Assembly (NCBI RefSeq): GCF_006443685.1
Contig: NZ_VFYP01000001.1
Coordinates: 2,728,001-2,792,000, forward strand
DNA: 64,000 nucleotides
DNA from: Rhizobium glycinendophyticum
GTDB lineage: Bacteria > Pseudomonadota > Alphaproteobacteria > Rhizobiales > Rhizobiaceae
Direction: 5' to 3'
A program made the position numbers and the translations under genes. The notes under the pieces are model-generated. The model was not told where the DNA came from. It saw only the letters and a list, made by a program, of their open reading frames with translations, and ran no database searches. Positions 43,486-52,386 of this stretch are shown piece after piece (the first letter of the stretch is position 1; every line of letters begins with the position of its first letter).

Positions 43486-44855
43486 ACCGCTCGATCCGCA
43501 TCCGCTTCGTCATCGTCTCGCTGCTCAGCGTCGCGGCAGCCCTGTCGCTCGCAGCCTTCGCCTTTGTCGAACTCTTCACCCGCAGCATCGAGCACCGGCT
43601 GGATCAGGAACTGACCGATCATCTCAACAACATCGCCGGCCAAATCGAATTTGCCCCTGATGGTGCAGTCCGCCTGCCCGACCGGCCGACAGACATCCGC
43701 TTTTCCACTCCCTATGGCGGTCTCTATTGGCAGATGACGGACGACAGCCGTGGCACGCAAACGCGCTCCGCCTCGCTCTGGGACTACGCGCTTCCCCTGC
43801 CCGACGATCCGCAGGAAACCGGGACCGTCCACCGCTATAACCTTCCAGGCCCCGATGGCGAAACCCTGCTGGTGCAGGAACGCAAGATAATCGCCAGGGC
43901 ACCGGATGGCGAAAGGTCGCTGCGCCTCGCCGTCGCGATAGACACAGCAACCGTCACCGAAGCCCGCCAGGCCTTCGTCGCCGACATCATTCCTTACATC
44001 CTCGCGCTCGCAGTCTTCCTTGTTGCCGCCTCGGTCGCGCAGCTGACCTTCGGTTTGAAACCTCTGTCAGCCATTGGCGAAGGTCTGGAGCGGATCCGCG
44101 CCCGCCAGGCGACCCGTCTCACCGGGCCCCTTCCCGGCGAATTGATGCCAGTGGTCGATGCAATGAACCGCCTGCTTGACGATCAGGACGTCCTGATCGC
44201 CCGGGCCCGCGCACGCGCTGCCGACCTTGCCCACGGCCTGAAGACCCCCCTTACCGTCCTGGCGAACGACGCCGGCACACTGCAGGAGCGTGGCGAAGTG
44301 GAGATCGGCGCGGAACTTGCGCATCTGGCCTCCGTCATGCGCAACCATGTCGACCGCGAGCTTGCGCGTGCCCGGATCGCCGCGACCGCCAGCCTGCGCA
44401 CCGCCGATGCCGACCTCGGCCAATGTGTGGCGATGATCGTGCGCACCCTGAAACGCACGCCCGACGGCGAGCGTCTCGGCTGGACCATAGCGGTTCCGGA
44501 AGGCCTGAAGCTCGGCGTCGATCCGAGCGACCTGCAGGAACTGATCGGCAACATCATTGAAAATGCCGTCAAATGGGCAAAGGGTCGGATCGATATCGAA
44601 ACGAGCACTTCTCCCTCCGGCGTAAATCTGGTGATCGCCGACGACGGCCCGGGCGTGGGGATAACCGACCTGAAACGCATGACCGAACGCGGCGTGCGCC
44701 TCGATAGCCGCATGCCCGGCACCGGCATCGGGCTTTCCATTGCCGGCGACATTGCCGACGTGTACGGAATCGGCATCGAGATTACCAATGGCGAGAGTGC
44801 CGGATTACGCGTTTCGCTCCATTTCCAGCCGCCGCTCCCGTCTCCAGACGCCTGA
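43482..44855 (+). CDS. PhoQ-like sensor histidine kinase
   Basis: 457 residues: one membrane helix at about 7-28, a periplasmic sensor region (about 30-160), a second helix at about 165-190, HAMP-like linker, DHp with the phospho-His in DLAHGLKTPLTVL (the PhoQ-type variant AHxLKTPL), and an ATPase with NIIENAVKWAKG, DDGPGVG and GTGIGLSI. Partner of the response regulator just upstream. The stimulus cannot be told from sequence. Confidence 0.9.
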   Translation: MNRSIRIRFVIVSLLSVAAALSLAAFAFVELFTRSIEHRLDQELTDHLNNIAGQIEFAPDGAVRLPDRPTDIRFSTPYGGLYWQMTDDSRGTQTRSASLWDYALPLPDDPQETGTVHRYNLPGPDGETLLVQERKIIARAPDGERSLRLAVAIDTATVTEARQAFVADIIPYILALAVFLVAASVAQLTFGLKPLSAIGEGLERIRARQATRLTGPLPGELMPVVDAMNRLLDDQDVLIARARARAADLAHGLKTPLTVLANDAGTLQERGEVEIGAELAHLASVMRNHVDRELARARIAATASLRTADADLGQCVAMIVRTLKRTPDGERLGWTIAVPEGLKLGVDPSDLQELIGNIIENAVKWAKGRIDIETSTSPSGVNLVIADDGPGVGITDLKRMTERGVRLDSRMPGTGIGLSIAGDIADVYGIGIEITNGESAGLRVSLHFQPPLPSPDA

Positions 44856-45014
44856 CATCACGCGCCGGAGGCAGCGGCTTCGGCGATTGCGGTTCTTTCG
44901 CACCGCAAAACAAAACTTGACTTCTGAGGCAAATAGGCCCATCTGCAGGTCAGCTTTTCCCTTCCGGCCGCCGCGTGAGCGTGCCCAGCGACATCTGAGA
45001 CGCGACGAAGGATA
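44856..45014. other. Upstream part of the rhlE leader region
   Basis: 159 bases after the kinase stop, the first half of the 314-base gene-free stretch before rhlE. It holds an inverted repeat TTGCGGT-N8-ACCGCAA around 44886-44907 and a TTGACT hexamer near 44917 as a possible -35. No coding sequence is supported here. Confidence 0.4.
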
Positions 45015-45069
45015 AAGCGCATGACATCAGGGTGGACATTCCACCGATGCGCTTGGAAAGCTTTTTTCC
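45015..45069 (+). promoter_or_regulatory. Structured leader of rhlE
   Basis: Perfect outer stem AAGCGCAT (45015-45022) with ATGCGCTT (45047-45054) enclosing inner stem GGTGG (45031-45035) with CCACC (45041-45045), followed by GGAAAGCTTTTTTCC (45055-45069), which is a second short hairpin with a U-run. It lies about 100 bases before the rhlE start. It may be an attenuator or cold-responsive leader. Confidence 0.45.
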
Positions 45070-45169
45070 AACTTACAAGTTCCCAAATCACGCGGGGTTC
45101 TTGACGCCAATGCCAACCGGCTCGCGAAGAACGCGTTCCGGGGTTTGTGCATTTGGCGCCCCGAAAGGT

Positions 45170-46594
45170 ATGACTTTGACAACTTTCGCTGAGCTTGGCC
45201 TCTCCGAGAATATCGTCGCAACCCTGACTGCTCTTGGTTTCGCGACCCCCACTCCCATCCAGGAAAAGGGCATCCCCGTCGTTCTCGGCGGCCGCGACCT
45301 GATCGGTCTCGCCCAGACCGGCACCGGCAAGACGGCCGCTTTCGGCCTGCCGATGATCGAGATGCTTCTCAAGGACGAGAAGCGCCCCGATAACCGCACC
45401 ACCCGCGCCCTCATTCTCGCCCCGACACGCGAACTGGTGAACCAGATCGGCGACAACCTGCGCAGCTACCTGCGCCGCCTGCCGCTGAAGATCAACCAGG
45501 TCGTCGGTGGCGCCTCCATCGGCAAGCAGCAGCTGCAACTCGAAAAGGGCACCGACATCCTCGTCGCCACCCCCGGCCGCCTGCTCGACCTGATCGCCCG
45601 CAACGCGATTTCGCTGCGCGCCGTGCGTTACCTCGTTCTCGACGAAGCCGACCAGATGCTGGATCTCGGCTTCATCCACGACCTGCGCAAGATCTCCAAG
45701 ATGGTCCCGCCGAAGCGCCAGACGCTTCTGTTCTCGGCCACCATGCCGCCGTCGATCGCTGATCTCGCGGCAAGCTTCCTGACAGACCCGCTGAAGATCG
45801 CCGTGACGCCTCCGGGCAAAGCTGCCGACAAGGTCGAACAGCATGTGCATTTCGTTGCCGGCCAGAACGCCAAGACGGAAATGCTCAAGAAGATCCTCAA
45901 CGACAATCCGGACGGCCGCTCCATCGTCTTCCTGCGCACCAAGCATGGCGCGGAAAAGCTGATGAAGCACCTCGACGCCACCGGCTACTCGGTCGCCTCC
46001 ATCCACGGCAACAAGAGCCAGGGCCAGCGCGAGCGTGCCTTGAAGGGTTTCCGTGACGGCGAGATCAAGACGCTGATCGCCACCGACGTTGCCGCCCGCG
46101 GCATCGACATCCCGGCGGTCTCCCACGTCTTCAACTACGACCTGCCGGAAGTTCCCGATGCTTACGTTCATCGCATCGGCCGTACGGCTCGTGCCGGTCG
46201 TGACGGCATCGCAATCGCCTTCTGTGGTCCGGACGAAGGTCGCCTACTGCGCGACATCGAAAAGCTGATGAGCATCGAGATCCCGGTCGCCTCAGGTGAA
46301 CCGCCGGCAAACCTCGCACGCCCGGCACGTCCGCAGCGTCGCGGCGGCGGTGGTGGTGCAGGTGCTGGCGGCAACAACCGCAATCACCAGGGCCAGGGTC
46401 GTGGCAAGTCCGAAGGCGGCGCCAAGGCGGATGGTCGTCCGGCCAAGTCCGGTCACCGCAAGGGTGGCAATGGCGGCGGCAACGGCAATGGTGGCAACCG
46501 CTCGGCCAATGGCAATGGCCAGAGCCGTGGCGGCAACGGCCAGGCCCGTCCTGCCCGCTCCGGGACAGCCGGCGGACGTCGCCGCGAAGCCTGA
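45170..46594 (+). CDS. rhlE: DEAD-box ATP-dependent RNA helicase RhlE
   Basis: 474 residues. All helicase motifs are present: Q motif ATPTPIQEKG, AQTGTGKTA (Walker A), PTRELVNQ, TPGRLLD, DEAD as VLDEADQML, SAT, TDVAARGID and HRIGRTARAGRDG. The last 100 residues are rich in Gly, Asn, Arg and Lys, typical of RhlE and suited to RNA contact. Unwinds RNA in ribosome assembly or decay. ATG 45170 has GAAAGG upstream, and the longer frame from 45032 is in the leader. Ends at a good terminator. Confidence 0.93.
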   Translation: MTLTTFAELGLSENIVATLTALGFATPTPIQEKGIPVVLGGRDLIGLAQTGTGKTAAFGLPMIEMLLKDEKRPDNRTTRALILAPTRELVNQIGDNLRSYLRRLPLKINQVVGGASIGKQQLQLEKGTDILVATPGRLLDLIARNAISLRAVRYLVLDEADQMLDLGFIHDLRKISKMVPPKRQTLLFSATMPPSIADLAASFLTDPLKIAVTPPGKAADKVEQHVHFVAGQNAKTEMLKKILNDNPDGRSIVFLRTKHGAEKLMKHLDATGYSVASIHGNKSQGQRERALKGFRDGEIKTLIATDVAARGIDIPAVSHVFNYDLPEVPDAYVHRIGRTARAGRDGIAIAFCGPDEGRLLRDIEKLMSIEIPVASGEPPANLARPARPQRRGGGGGAGAGGNNRNHQGQGRGKSEGGAKADGRPAKSGHRKGGNGGGNGNGGNRSANGNGQSRGGNGQARPARSGTAGGRRREA

Positions 46595-46620
46595 GGATTT
46601 GCCTCTAACGCATTGAAAGA

Positions 46621-46650
46621 TGGCGCGGCTTCGGTCGCGCCATTTTTCTT
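46621..46650 (+). terminator. Intrinsic terminator of rhlE
   Basis: TGGCGCG-N8-CGCGCCA followed by TTTTTCTT, starting 26 bases after the rhlE stop. Confidence 0.8.
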
Positions 46651-46681
46651 CGTTCCAGGGGAATGAACTTTGAGGAGCCAC

Positions 46682-47566
46682 TCAGACCGGCGGCACCGCC
46701 GGCTTGCGGTTGGTGAGATAGACCCCGAGCACCACCACGCAGGTCCCGATGATCATCGGGACCGTCAGATGCTCGCCGAAGGCAATCGCCGCTTCGATCG
46801 CCGCAAGCGGCGGGATGAGATAGATGAGCGACGCCGCTTTCGAGACGTCTCCCTTGCGGATCAGATAGAGTAAGAGCGCAATCGCTCCCATCGAAATGCC
46901 GAGCACCGACCAGGCGAGCGTCGCGAAGAAACCGAAGCTCCAGTCGATATGCATGTCCTCCAGAAGGAAGGCAGCGGGAACCGTGACCAGAAGCGCCCCG
47001 ACATATTGCAGCGTCGCCACCACGCGCAAATCCCCCTCCTTCAGATAGCGCTTCTGATAGATCGTGCCTGCGGTCACGCAGGCCATGGCGAGCACGTTGA
47101 TTGCCACCGCATAGACGGGGATCGTCTCGGCATCGATCACCACGATGTTCGGCAGAACGGCAATCGCGATGCCGACAAAGCCGACAAACAGCCCGATGCG
47201 CTGGGTCACGCTCAAATCTTCGCCTATGAGATAGGCCGCTGCCACCCCGGTCATCAGCGGCTGCAGCCCGGCAATGATGCCCGACAGGGCCGCCGGCACC
47301 CCCTGCCCGATCGCCCACCACACCATGCCGAGATAAAGCCCGTGCAGAAAGACGCCGGAGACGATGGCATGCAGCCAACCGTTTCTGTGCTTTGGCCAGG
47401 CGACACCACTCACCCGACAGAGGATGAAGAACAGCACCACCGCCACCCCGTAACGCACCACGAGGAAGGTCAGGGGATCGGCATAGAGGCCGCCGTATTT
47501 GGCGGAGACCCAACCGGTCGACCACAGGAGGACGAAAAGCACAGGCGCGATACGGGAAAGGGTCAT
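46682..47566 (-). CDS. EamA-family (DMT) transporter
   Basis: 294 residues with about ten hydrophobic helices in two EamA halves: FVLLWSTGWVSAKYGG and TFLVVRYGVA in the first, GISMGAIALLLYLIRKGDVS and AASLIYLIPPLAAIEAAIAF in the second. Probably exports small metabolites. Start at 47566 because homologous sequence begins MTLSRIAPVLFV; the frame is open up to 47707. Convergent with rhlE. Confidence 0.87.
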   Translation of the reverse strand: MTLSRIAPVLFVLLWSTGWVSAKYGGLYADPLTFLVVRYGVAVVLFFILCRVSGVAWPKHRNGWLHAIVSGVFLHGLYLGMVWWAIGQGVPAALSGIIAGLQPLMTGVAAAYLIGEDLSVTQRIGLFVGFVGIAIAVLPNIVVIDAETIPVYAVAINVLAMACVTAGTIYQKRYLKEGDLRVVATLQYVGALLVTVPAAFLLEDMHIDWSFGFFATLAWSVLGISMGAIALLLYLIRKGDVSKAASLIYLIPPLAAIEAAIAFGEHLTVPMIIGTCVVVLGVYLTNRKPAVPPV

Positions 47567-47600
47567 AAAGGATCTTTTACTGGTGAGAAGGAAACAGTCG

Positions 47601-48176
47601 TCATGCGACCGCGAAAGCAAACAGGCCGAGCCAGACCATGGTCGAGAGGATGAATGCCCGTTCTGCAAAGCCGAAGAGCGCTCGAAGGGCGGGAAGGAGC
47701 GCAACAACGGTTGCGGCCAGCGACACGGTCGCGATCAGATGCAGGCCGGAGAGCCAGGGCAGAGCGGCAAGGGAAACCACACGTTCTGCCGCCCCGTTCA
47801 GCACATCGACCGCCATATAGACGAGAGCAAAGCCTGCTATCGCGAACAAGAGATGCAGCCGGCCGGTCCTGCTCTTCGCCATGCCGCCGAGATCAGTCGG
47901 AAAGCGCAACACGCCCAGCCTGATGACCGCGAGCAGCAGCAGATAGACGCCGGCCCGCAGCGGCAAGCGTTGCGAAACAGCCACCGCCGCGCCCAGGCTG
48001 GCGACAGCCGCGCAACCGGTGAGCACATAAACCGCAAAGAGTGAGCGCAGCGGGCCCGTGCCGTAGTCGCTGACGGGTTCGCGCAGACGATATTGCGGCC
48101 CCCGCCAGTGCAGGACCGCGAAGAGGGTAAGTTGGCAAAGCGCAAGGCCTGCGGAAAGCAAGGAGAGTGAGGACAT
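47601..48176 (-). CDS. DUF998-like membrane protein
   Basis: 191 residues with about six hydrophobic helices. LREPVSDYGTGPLRSLFAVY is the segment typical of DUF998 proteins (VSxxGxG). Same strand as the EamA gene, 34 bases upstream of its start, so possibly one transcript. Function unknown. Confidence 0.72.
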   Translation of the reverse strand: MSSLSLLSAGLALCQLTLFAVLHWRGPQYRLREPVSDYGTGPLRSLFAVYVLTGCAAVASLGAAVAVSQRLPLRAGVYLLLLAVIRLGVLRFPTDLGGMAKSRTGRLHLLFAIAGFALVYMAVDVLNGAAERVVSLAALPWLSGLHLIATVSLAATVVALLPALRALFGFAERAFILSTMVWLGLFAFAVA

Positions 48177-48545
48177 GAGTGAAACTGCGCGCAGGAAAGG
48201 GCACCGGCAACCTAACGCCGGAGCCTCCGCAGTTCAAAGGACTTTTGCTGCAGTCCCTCTTCAGTTTTCCTTACAGGACAACGGCAATTTTTTCCACCGA
48301 CCAATCGACTAGTTTTTGAGCAGAACCTGTCCAAAAACTTCTGGTCAGCGCAGGTTGAGGATTGGCGACCCGGCTGCGAAGCACCCAAAAACGAGAAATA
48401 AAGCCGATCAGGAGTCTTAACATTAGGCAAATGCCGATTTTATTGACATCCGCCCAAGGTGGAAAATTCTTCGTCACCTCCGGCGTGGACCGCTTGCATT
48501 GCCAAAATGGTTGTACTCAAATGACAAAAAAAGGGGACGGCGCCA
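48177..48545. other. Intergenic region before the ATP-grasp operon
   Basis: 369 bases with no supported gene. Contents: dyad GGACT-N8-AGTCC at 48239-48256, which shares the string TTTTGCTGCAGT with the puuD upstream region at about 10369; an AT-rich stretch near 48291-48330; a perfect -35 TTGACA at 48443-48448 with a weak -10 (ATTCTT) 17 bases later; and the ribosome binding site AAAGGGG at about 48530. Confidence 0.45.
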
Positions 48546-49955
48546 TTGGCATTTGATGAAATGATCACCGCGGACAACGGGCCGCGTGTACCCTATCAGA
48601 ACTACCACGACTGGTACTCCAGCCAGGATCCCGCAAGGCTCTTGGCGAAGTCCAGGGACGCGGAGAACATCTTCCGCAAGACCGGCATTACCTTTGCGGT
48701 CTATGGTCACGAGGACTCCTCCGAAAAGCTCATCCCCTTCGACATTATCCCGCGCATCATCTCCGGCCGCGAGTGGCGCAAGCTGGCCCTCGGCATCGAA
48801 CAGCGCGTGCTGGCGCTCAACGCCTTTCTCGACGACATCTACCACAAGCAGGAGATCATCAAGGCGGGCCGCATTCCCCGCGAGTTGATCGAGAAGAACG
48901 TCGCCTTCCTGCCCGAGATGATCGGCTTCCGCCCGCCCGGCGGCGTCTATACCCACATCGTCGGCACCGACATCGTCCGTACTGGCGAAGACCAGTTCTA
49001 CGTGCTGGAAGACAATGCCCGCACGCCCTCCGGCGTCTCCTATATGCTGGAGAACCGGGAAACCATGATGCAGATGTTCCCCGAGCTCTTCCAGCTCAAC
49101 AAGGTACAGCGCGTCGAGGATTACCCCTATCTTCTGCGCCAGTCGCTCGCCTCGCTCGCGCCTCCCGGCTGCAAGGGCAAGCCGCGCGTCGCGGTGCTGA
49201 CGCCCGGCATCTATAATTCCGCCTATTACGAGCATTCCTTCCTCGCCGACATGATGGGCGTCGAACTGGTGGAAGGCTCGGACCTGCGCGTCATCGACGG
49301 CAAGGTGAAGATGCGCACGACGCGCGGCTACGAGGCCATCGACGTGCTCTACCGCCGCGTCGACGACGACTTCCTCGATCCGCTCACCTTCCGTCCCGAC
49401 AGCTGTCTCGGCGTGCCCGGGATCATGGATGTCTACCGCGCCGGCAATATCACCATTGCCAATGCGCCCGGCACCGGCATTTCCGACGACAAGGCGATCT
49501 ACAGCTACATGCCAGAAATCGTCGAATTCTACACCGGCCGCAAGGCGCTGCTCGAAAACGTGCCGACCTGGCGCTGTTCGGAGGCCGACAGCCTCAAATA
49601 CGTGCTCGAGCATCTCGAAGAACTGGTGGTCAAGGAGGTGCACGGCTCCGGCGGCTACGGCATGCTGGTCGGCCCGACGGCCTCGAAGAAGGAGCGCGCC
49701 GACTTCGCCGAAAAGCTGAAGGCGCGACCCAGCAACTATATTGCCCAGCCAACACTGTCGCTGTCGACGGTGCCGATCCTGGTCAACAAGGGGATTGCCC
49801 CCCGCCACGTCGACCTTCGTCCTTATGTCCTCGTCTCCGACAAGGTGCAGATCATCCCCGGCGGCTTGACCCGCGTGGCCCTCAAGCAGGGTTCGCTCGT
49901 GGTCAATTCCAGCCAGGGCGGCGGCACCAAGGACACCTGGGTATTGGAGGACTGA
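48546..49955 (+). CDS. Circularly permuted ATP-grasp protein (DUF404/DUF407)
   Basis: 469 residues of the amide-ligase-like ATP-grasp family. Segments: YQNYHDWY, FDIIPRIISGREW, HIVGTDIVRTGEDQFYVLED, NARTPSGVSYMLENR, VAVLTPGIYNSAYYEHSFLA and VKEVHGSGGYGMLVGPTAS. TTG at 48546 is taken as start because AAAGGGG is about ten bases upstream; ATG at 48561 is the alternative. First of three genes (with alpha-E and transglutaminase) that occur together in many bacteria and are predicted to make or attach a peptide-like product; the product is unknown. Confidence 0.88.
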   Translation: MAFDEMITADNGPRVPYQNYHDWYSSQDPARLLAKSRDAENIFRKTGITFAVYGHEDSSEKLIPFDIIPRIISGREWRKLALGIEQRVLALNAFLDDIYHKQEIIKAGRIPRELIEKNVAFLPEMIGFRPPGGVYTHIVGTDIVRTGEDQFYVLEDNARTPSGVSYMLENRETMMQMFPELFQLNKVQRVEDYPYLLRQSLASLAPPGCKGKPRVAVLTPGIYNSAYYEHSFLADMMGVELVEGSDLRVIDGKVKMRTTRGYEAIDVLYRRVDDDFLDPLTFRPDSCLGVPGIMDVYRAGNITIANAPGTGISDDKAIYSYMPEIVEFYTGRKALLENVPTWRCSEADSLKYVLEHLEELVVKEVHGSGGYGMLVGPTASKKERADFAEKLKARPSNYIAQPTLSLSTVPILVNKGIAPRHVDLRPYVLVSDKVQIIPGGLTRVALKQGSLVVNSSQGGGTKDTWVLED

Positions 49956-49956
49956 C

Positions 49957-50904
49957 ATGGTCATGCTCGGAAGAACTGCCAACGGCCTCTTTTGGATGTT
50001 TCGCTACATCGAAAGGGCCGAAAACATCGCCCGTCTCGTCGATGCGGGCCTACGGATGTCCCTCACCCGCTCGGGCGCCTCGGACGAAGACTGGGATGCG
50101 GTTTTGAACAGCGCTGACGTGCGTCCGCTTTTTGCCGAGCGGCGTGGCAAGGTCACCGCCTCGGATGCGATTGATTTCATGCTTCGCGACCCGGCCAATC
50201 CCTCAAGCGTCATGTCCTGCATCGACGCCGGCCGCAACAACGCCCGCATGGTGCGCACGGCTCTGACCCGCGAAACCTGGGAGGCGACCAACGAGTGCTG
50301 GATCGAGCTCAAGCAGATGCTCGCCCGCAAGCTGAAATCGGCTGACCTTCCGGAAGTCATCGACACAGTGAAGCGCCGCGCCGGCCTGATCCGCGGCGCC
50401 TTCCACGGCTCGATGCTCAGAAACGAGATCTACAATTTCGCCCGCATCGGCACCTTCATCGAGCGGGCCGACAATACGAGCCGCATCCTCGACGTCAAAT
50501 ACTACGTGCTATTGCCGGCGATCACCCATGTCGGCTCCTCGCTCGACAACATGCAGTGGGAATCGATCCTGCGCTCGGTGTCTGCCCACCGCTCCTATCG
50601 CTGGGTCTATGACGGCGAGTACAAGGCGGCCAACATCGCCGACTTCCTGATCCTCAACGGCCAGATGCCCCGCTCGCTTGCTTATTGCTACGAGAAGATT
50701 ACCTCCAACCTCGGTTATCTCGCCAAGGATTATGCGCACCGACTGCCGGCCCATGAGACCGCGGACAGCGTATTGTCGACGCTGAAATCGACCACGATCG
50801 GCACCATCATGGACCAGGGACTGCACGAATTCCTCGACGGTTTCATCGCCAGCAACAACAAGCTGGGCAACGAAATCACCGAGGGTTACCGGTTCTACAG
50901 CTGA
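49957..50904 (+). CDS. Alpha-E domain protein (DUF403)
   Basis: 315 residues, nearly all helical. Typical of the family are MLGRTANGLFWMFRYIERAE at the start, the repeated Arg-Ala-Asp-Asn motif in FIERADNTSRILDVKYY, and GTIMDQGLHEFLDGFI. Starts one base after the ATP-grasp stop. Predicted to work with that enzyme; no catalytic residues are established. Confidence 0.9.
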   Translation: MVMLGRTANGLFWMFRYIERAENIARLVDAGLRMSLTRSGASDEDWDAVLNSADVRPLFAERRGKVTASDAIDFMLRDPANPSSVMSCIDAGRNNARMVRTALTRETWEATNECWIELKQMLARKLKSADLPEVIDTVKRRAGLIRGAFHGSMLRNEIYNFARIGTFIERADNTSRILDVKYYVLLPAITHVGSSLDNMQWESILRSVSAHRSYRWVYDGEYKAANIADFLILNGQMPRSLAYCYEKITSNLGYLAKDYAHRLPAHETADSVLSTLKSTTIGTIMDQGLHEFLDGFIASNNKLGNEITEGYRFYS

Positions 50905-50918
50905 GCAGGAACGATTTC

Positions 50919-51743
50919 ATGCGTTTGCACATCACCCACACGACCGAGTATCGCTACGACGACCCGGTGCAGTATTCGCTGCAGCGCCTTCGACTGACCC
51001 CCTGCAGCAGCCCGGGCCAGACCGTGCATGCCTGGAACATCGCGGTCGACGGCGCCAAGGTCGAGGCGGGCTTCAACGACCAGTTCGGTAACCACACCCA
51101 CCTGGTCTCCACGGAGGGGCCGAGCCACAGCATCCACATCGCGGCGAGCGGCGAGGTCGAGACGGAAGATCGTGCCGGGGTCTTTGGACAGCACCTGGGT
51201 TATGTACCGCTCTGGCTCTACCTGCGCGACACGCCCCTGACCAAGCCGGGGAAACTAACCCGCGAACTGATGCGCAGCCTGACGGGCGAAAACGAACTGG
51301 CGAAAATGCACGACCTGATGGGCAAGCTGCATGCCGCCGTGGTCTATGAGACCGGCTCGACCGGGACGGAAACCACCGCCGAACAAGCGCTGGAAGCCGG
51401 GCGCGGCGTGTGTCAGGATCACGCCCATGTCTTCATCGCCTCGGCACGGCTGATGAACCTGCCGGCCCGTTACGTCTCCGGTTACCTGATGATGGACGAC
51501 CGGACCGAGCAGACGGCGACCCATGCCTGGGCGGAAGTGCATCTGCCTGGTCTCGGCTGGGTCGGCTTCGACGCCGCCAACAACCACTGCCCCGACACCC
51601 GCTATGTCCGCATCGCGACCGGGCTTTCCTATACCGACGCGGCCCCTGTCTCCGGCCTGCGCATGGGACTCGCGGCCGAAGATCTGACCGTCAAGGTGGT
51701 GGTGGAAGACAAGGCGCAAAGCCAGAGCCAGTCGCAGAGCTGA
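50919..51743 (+). CDS. Transglutaminase-like cysteine peptidase
   Basis: 274 residues: N-terminal beta domain (LHITHTTEYRYDDPVQYSLQ) and a transglutaminase core with catalytic Cys in GRGVCQDHAHVF, His in ATHAWAEVHLPGLGWVGFD and the following Asp. The protein ends with a Gln-Ser repeat tail. Could hydrolyse or transfer an isopeptide made by the ATP-grasp partner. Third gene of the operon, 14 bases after alpha-E. Confidence 0.9.
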   Translation: MRLHITHTTEYRYDDPVQYSLQRLRLTPCSSPGQTVHAWNIAVDGAKVEAGFNDQFGNHTHLVSTEGPSHSIHIAASGEVETEDRAGVFGQHLGYVPLWLYLRDTPLTKPGKLTRELMRSLTGENELAKMHDLMGKLHAAVVYETGSTGTETTAEQALEAGRGVCQDHAHVFIASARLMNLPARYVSGYLMMDDRTEQTATHAWAEVHLPGLGWVGFDAANNHCPDTRYVRIATGLSYTDAAPVSGLRMGLAAEDLTVKVVVEDKAQSQSQSQS

Positions 51744-51907
51744 TCAAGACGGGGCCCGACCGGGAAACAGGCAGGCGGCACGTTCGTCCGGACGTCGCGG
51801 CCGCGCGTCGGCTCTCCGGCGCAAGCTCGGCTCCATCCCCGCATGTTTGTAGTTTGAGCTCTGTTGCACCAGCCCGCCGCCCCGCCGGGCACTCCTGAAG
51901 GCCACCG

Positions 51908-52360
51908 ATGCTGTTTGGCAAATCCCTGTTCCAGTCCGTCGTCGACCGACTTGCCGAGGAGGAGCCGGACGAAGACCTAAGCCCCCGCGAGCCGCACTTC
52001 CGCATCGATGGTCTTGGCGCAAGCTTTGCGCCGGAGCGGGTTTCAGCTGCCCCGGAAGACGAGAACCGCAGGCGCGAGGCCTATCTCTTTCTGATGGGGG
52101 AGGCTCCCGAGGCGGAACCACCTCCCGCCCCGCCGGAGCCGACACCCCCGGACTGGCTGGGCCGGCTCTCGATCGAAGAGATTGTCGTCGATCTCGCCAT
52201 AACCCTGGCCGACGACCGGGAAACGCTGAACGAGAAGCGTCGCGCCTTTGCGCGCCTCAACCATCCCGATCGCATTCACCCCGATTTCCGCGACCAGGCG
52301 ACCACGCGCATGAAGATCGCCAACCTTCTGGTCGACGAGGCCTTGCTGCGCTGCCGCTGA
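51908..52360 (+). CDS. J-domain-like protein
   Basis: 150 residues. The first 85 are acidic and Pro-rich and look disordered. The C-terminal 60 hold a degenerate J-domain: RRAFARLNHPDRIHPDFR has the HPD motif, followed by ATTRMKIANLLVDEALLR. It follows the transglutaminase by 164 bases on the same strand. A J-domain partner might recruit DnaK to products of the ATP-grasp operon, but that is inference. No membrane or export signal. Confidence 0.68.
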   Translation: MLFGKSLFQSVVDRLAEEEPDEDLSPREPHFRIDGLGASFAPERVSAAPEDENRRREAYLFLMGEAPEAEPPPAPPEPTPPDWLGRLSIEEIVVDLAITLADDRETLNEKRRAFARLNHPDRIHPDFRDQATTRMKIANLLVDEALLRCR

Positions 52361-52386
52361 TATAGAGTGAAGCCGCCTGCGTAGGC

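Noticed and set aside
44886..44907. Terminator of the PhoQ-like kinase gene
   Set aside because: The stem TTGCGGT/ACCGCAA is followed by AACAAAAC rather than a U-run, so it is not a convincing intrinsic terminator.
44858..46171. 437-residue minus-strand ORF antisense to rhlE
   Set aside because: All helicase motifs are on the plus strand in order; the antisense frame shows none.
48271..48477. 68-residue minus-strand ORF in the region before the ATP-grasp operon
   Set aside because: No ribosome binding site, no recognisable family and AT-rich non-coding composition.
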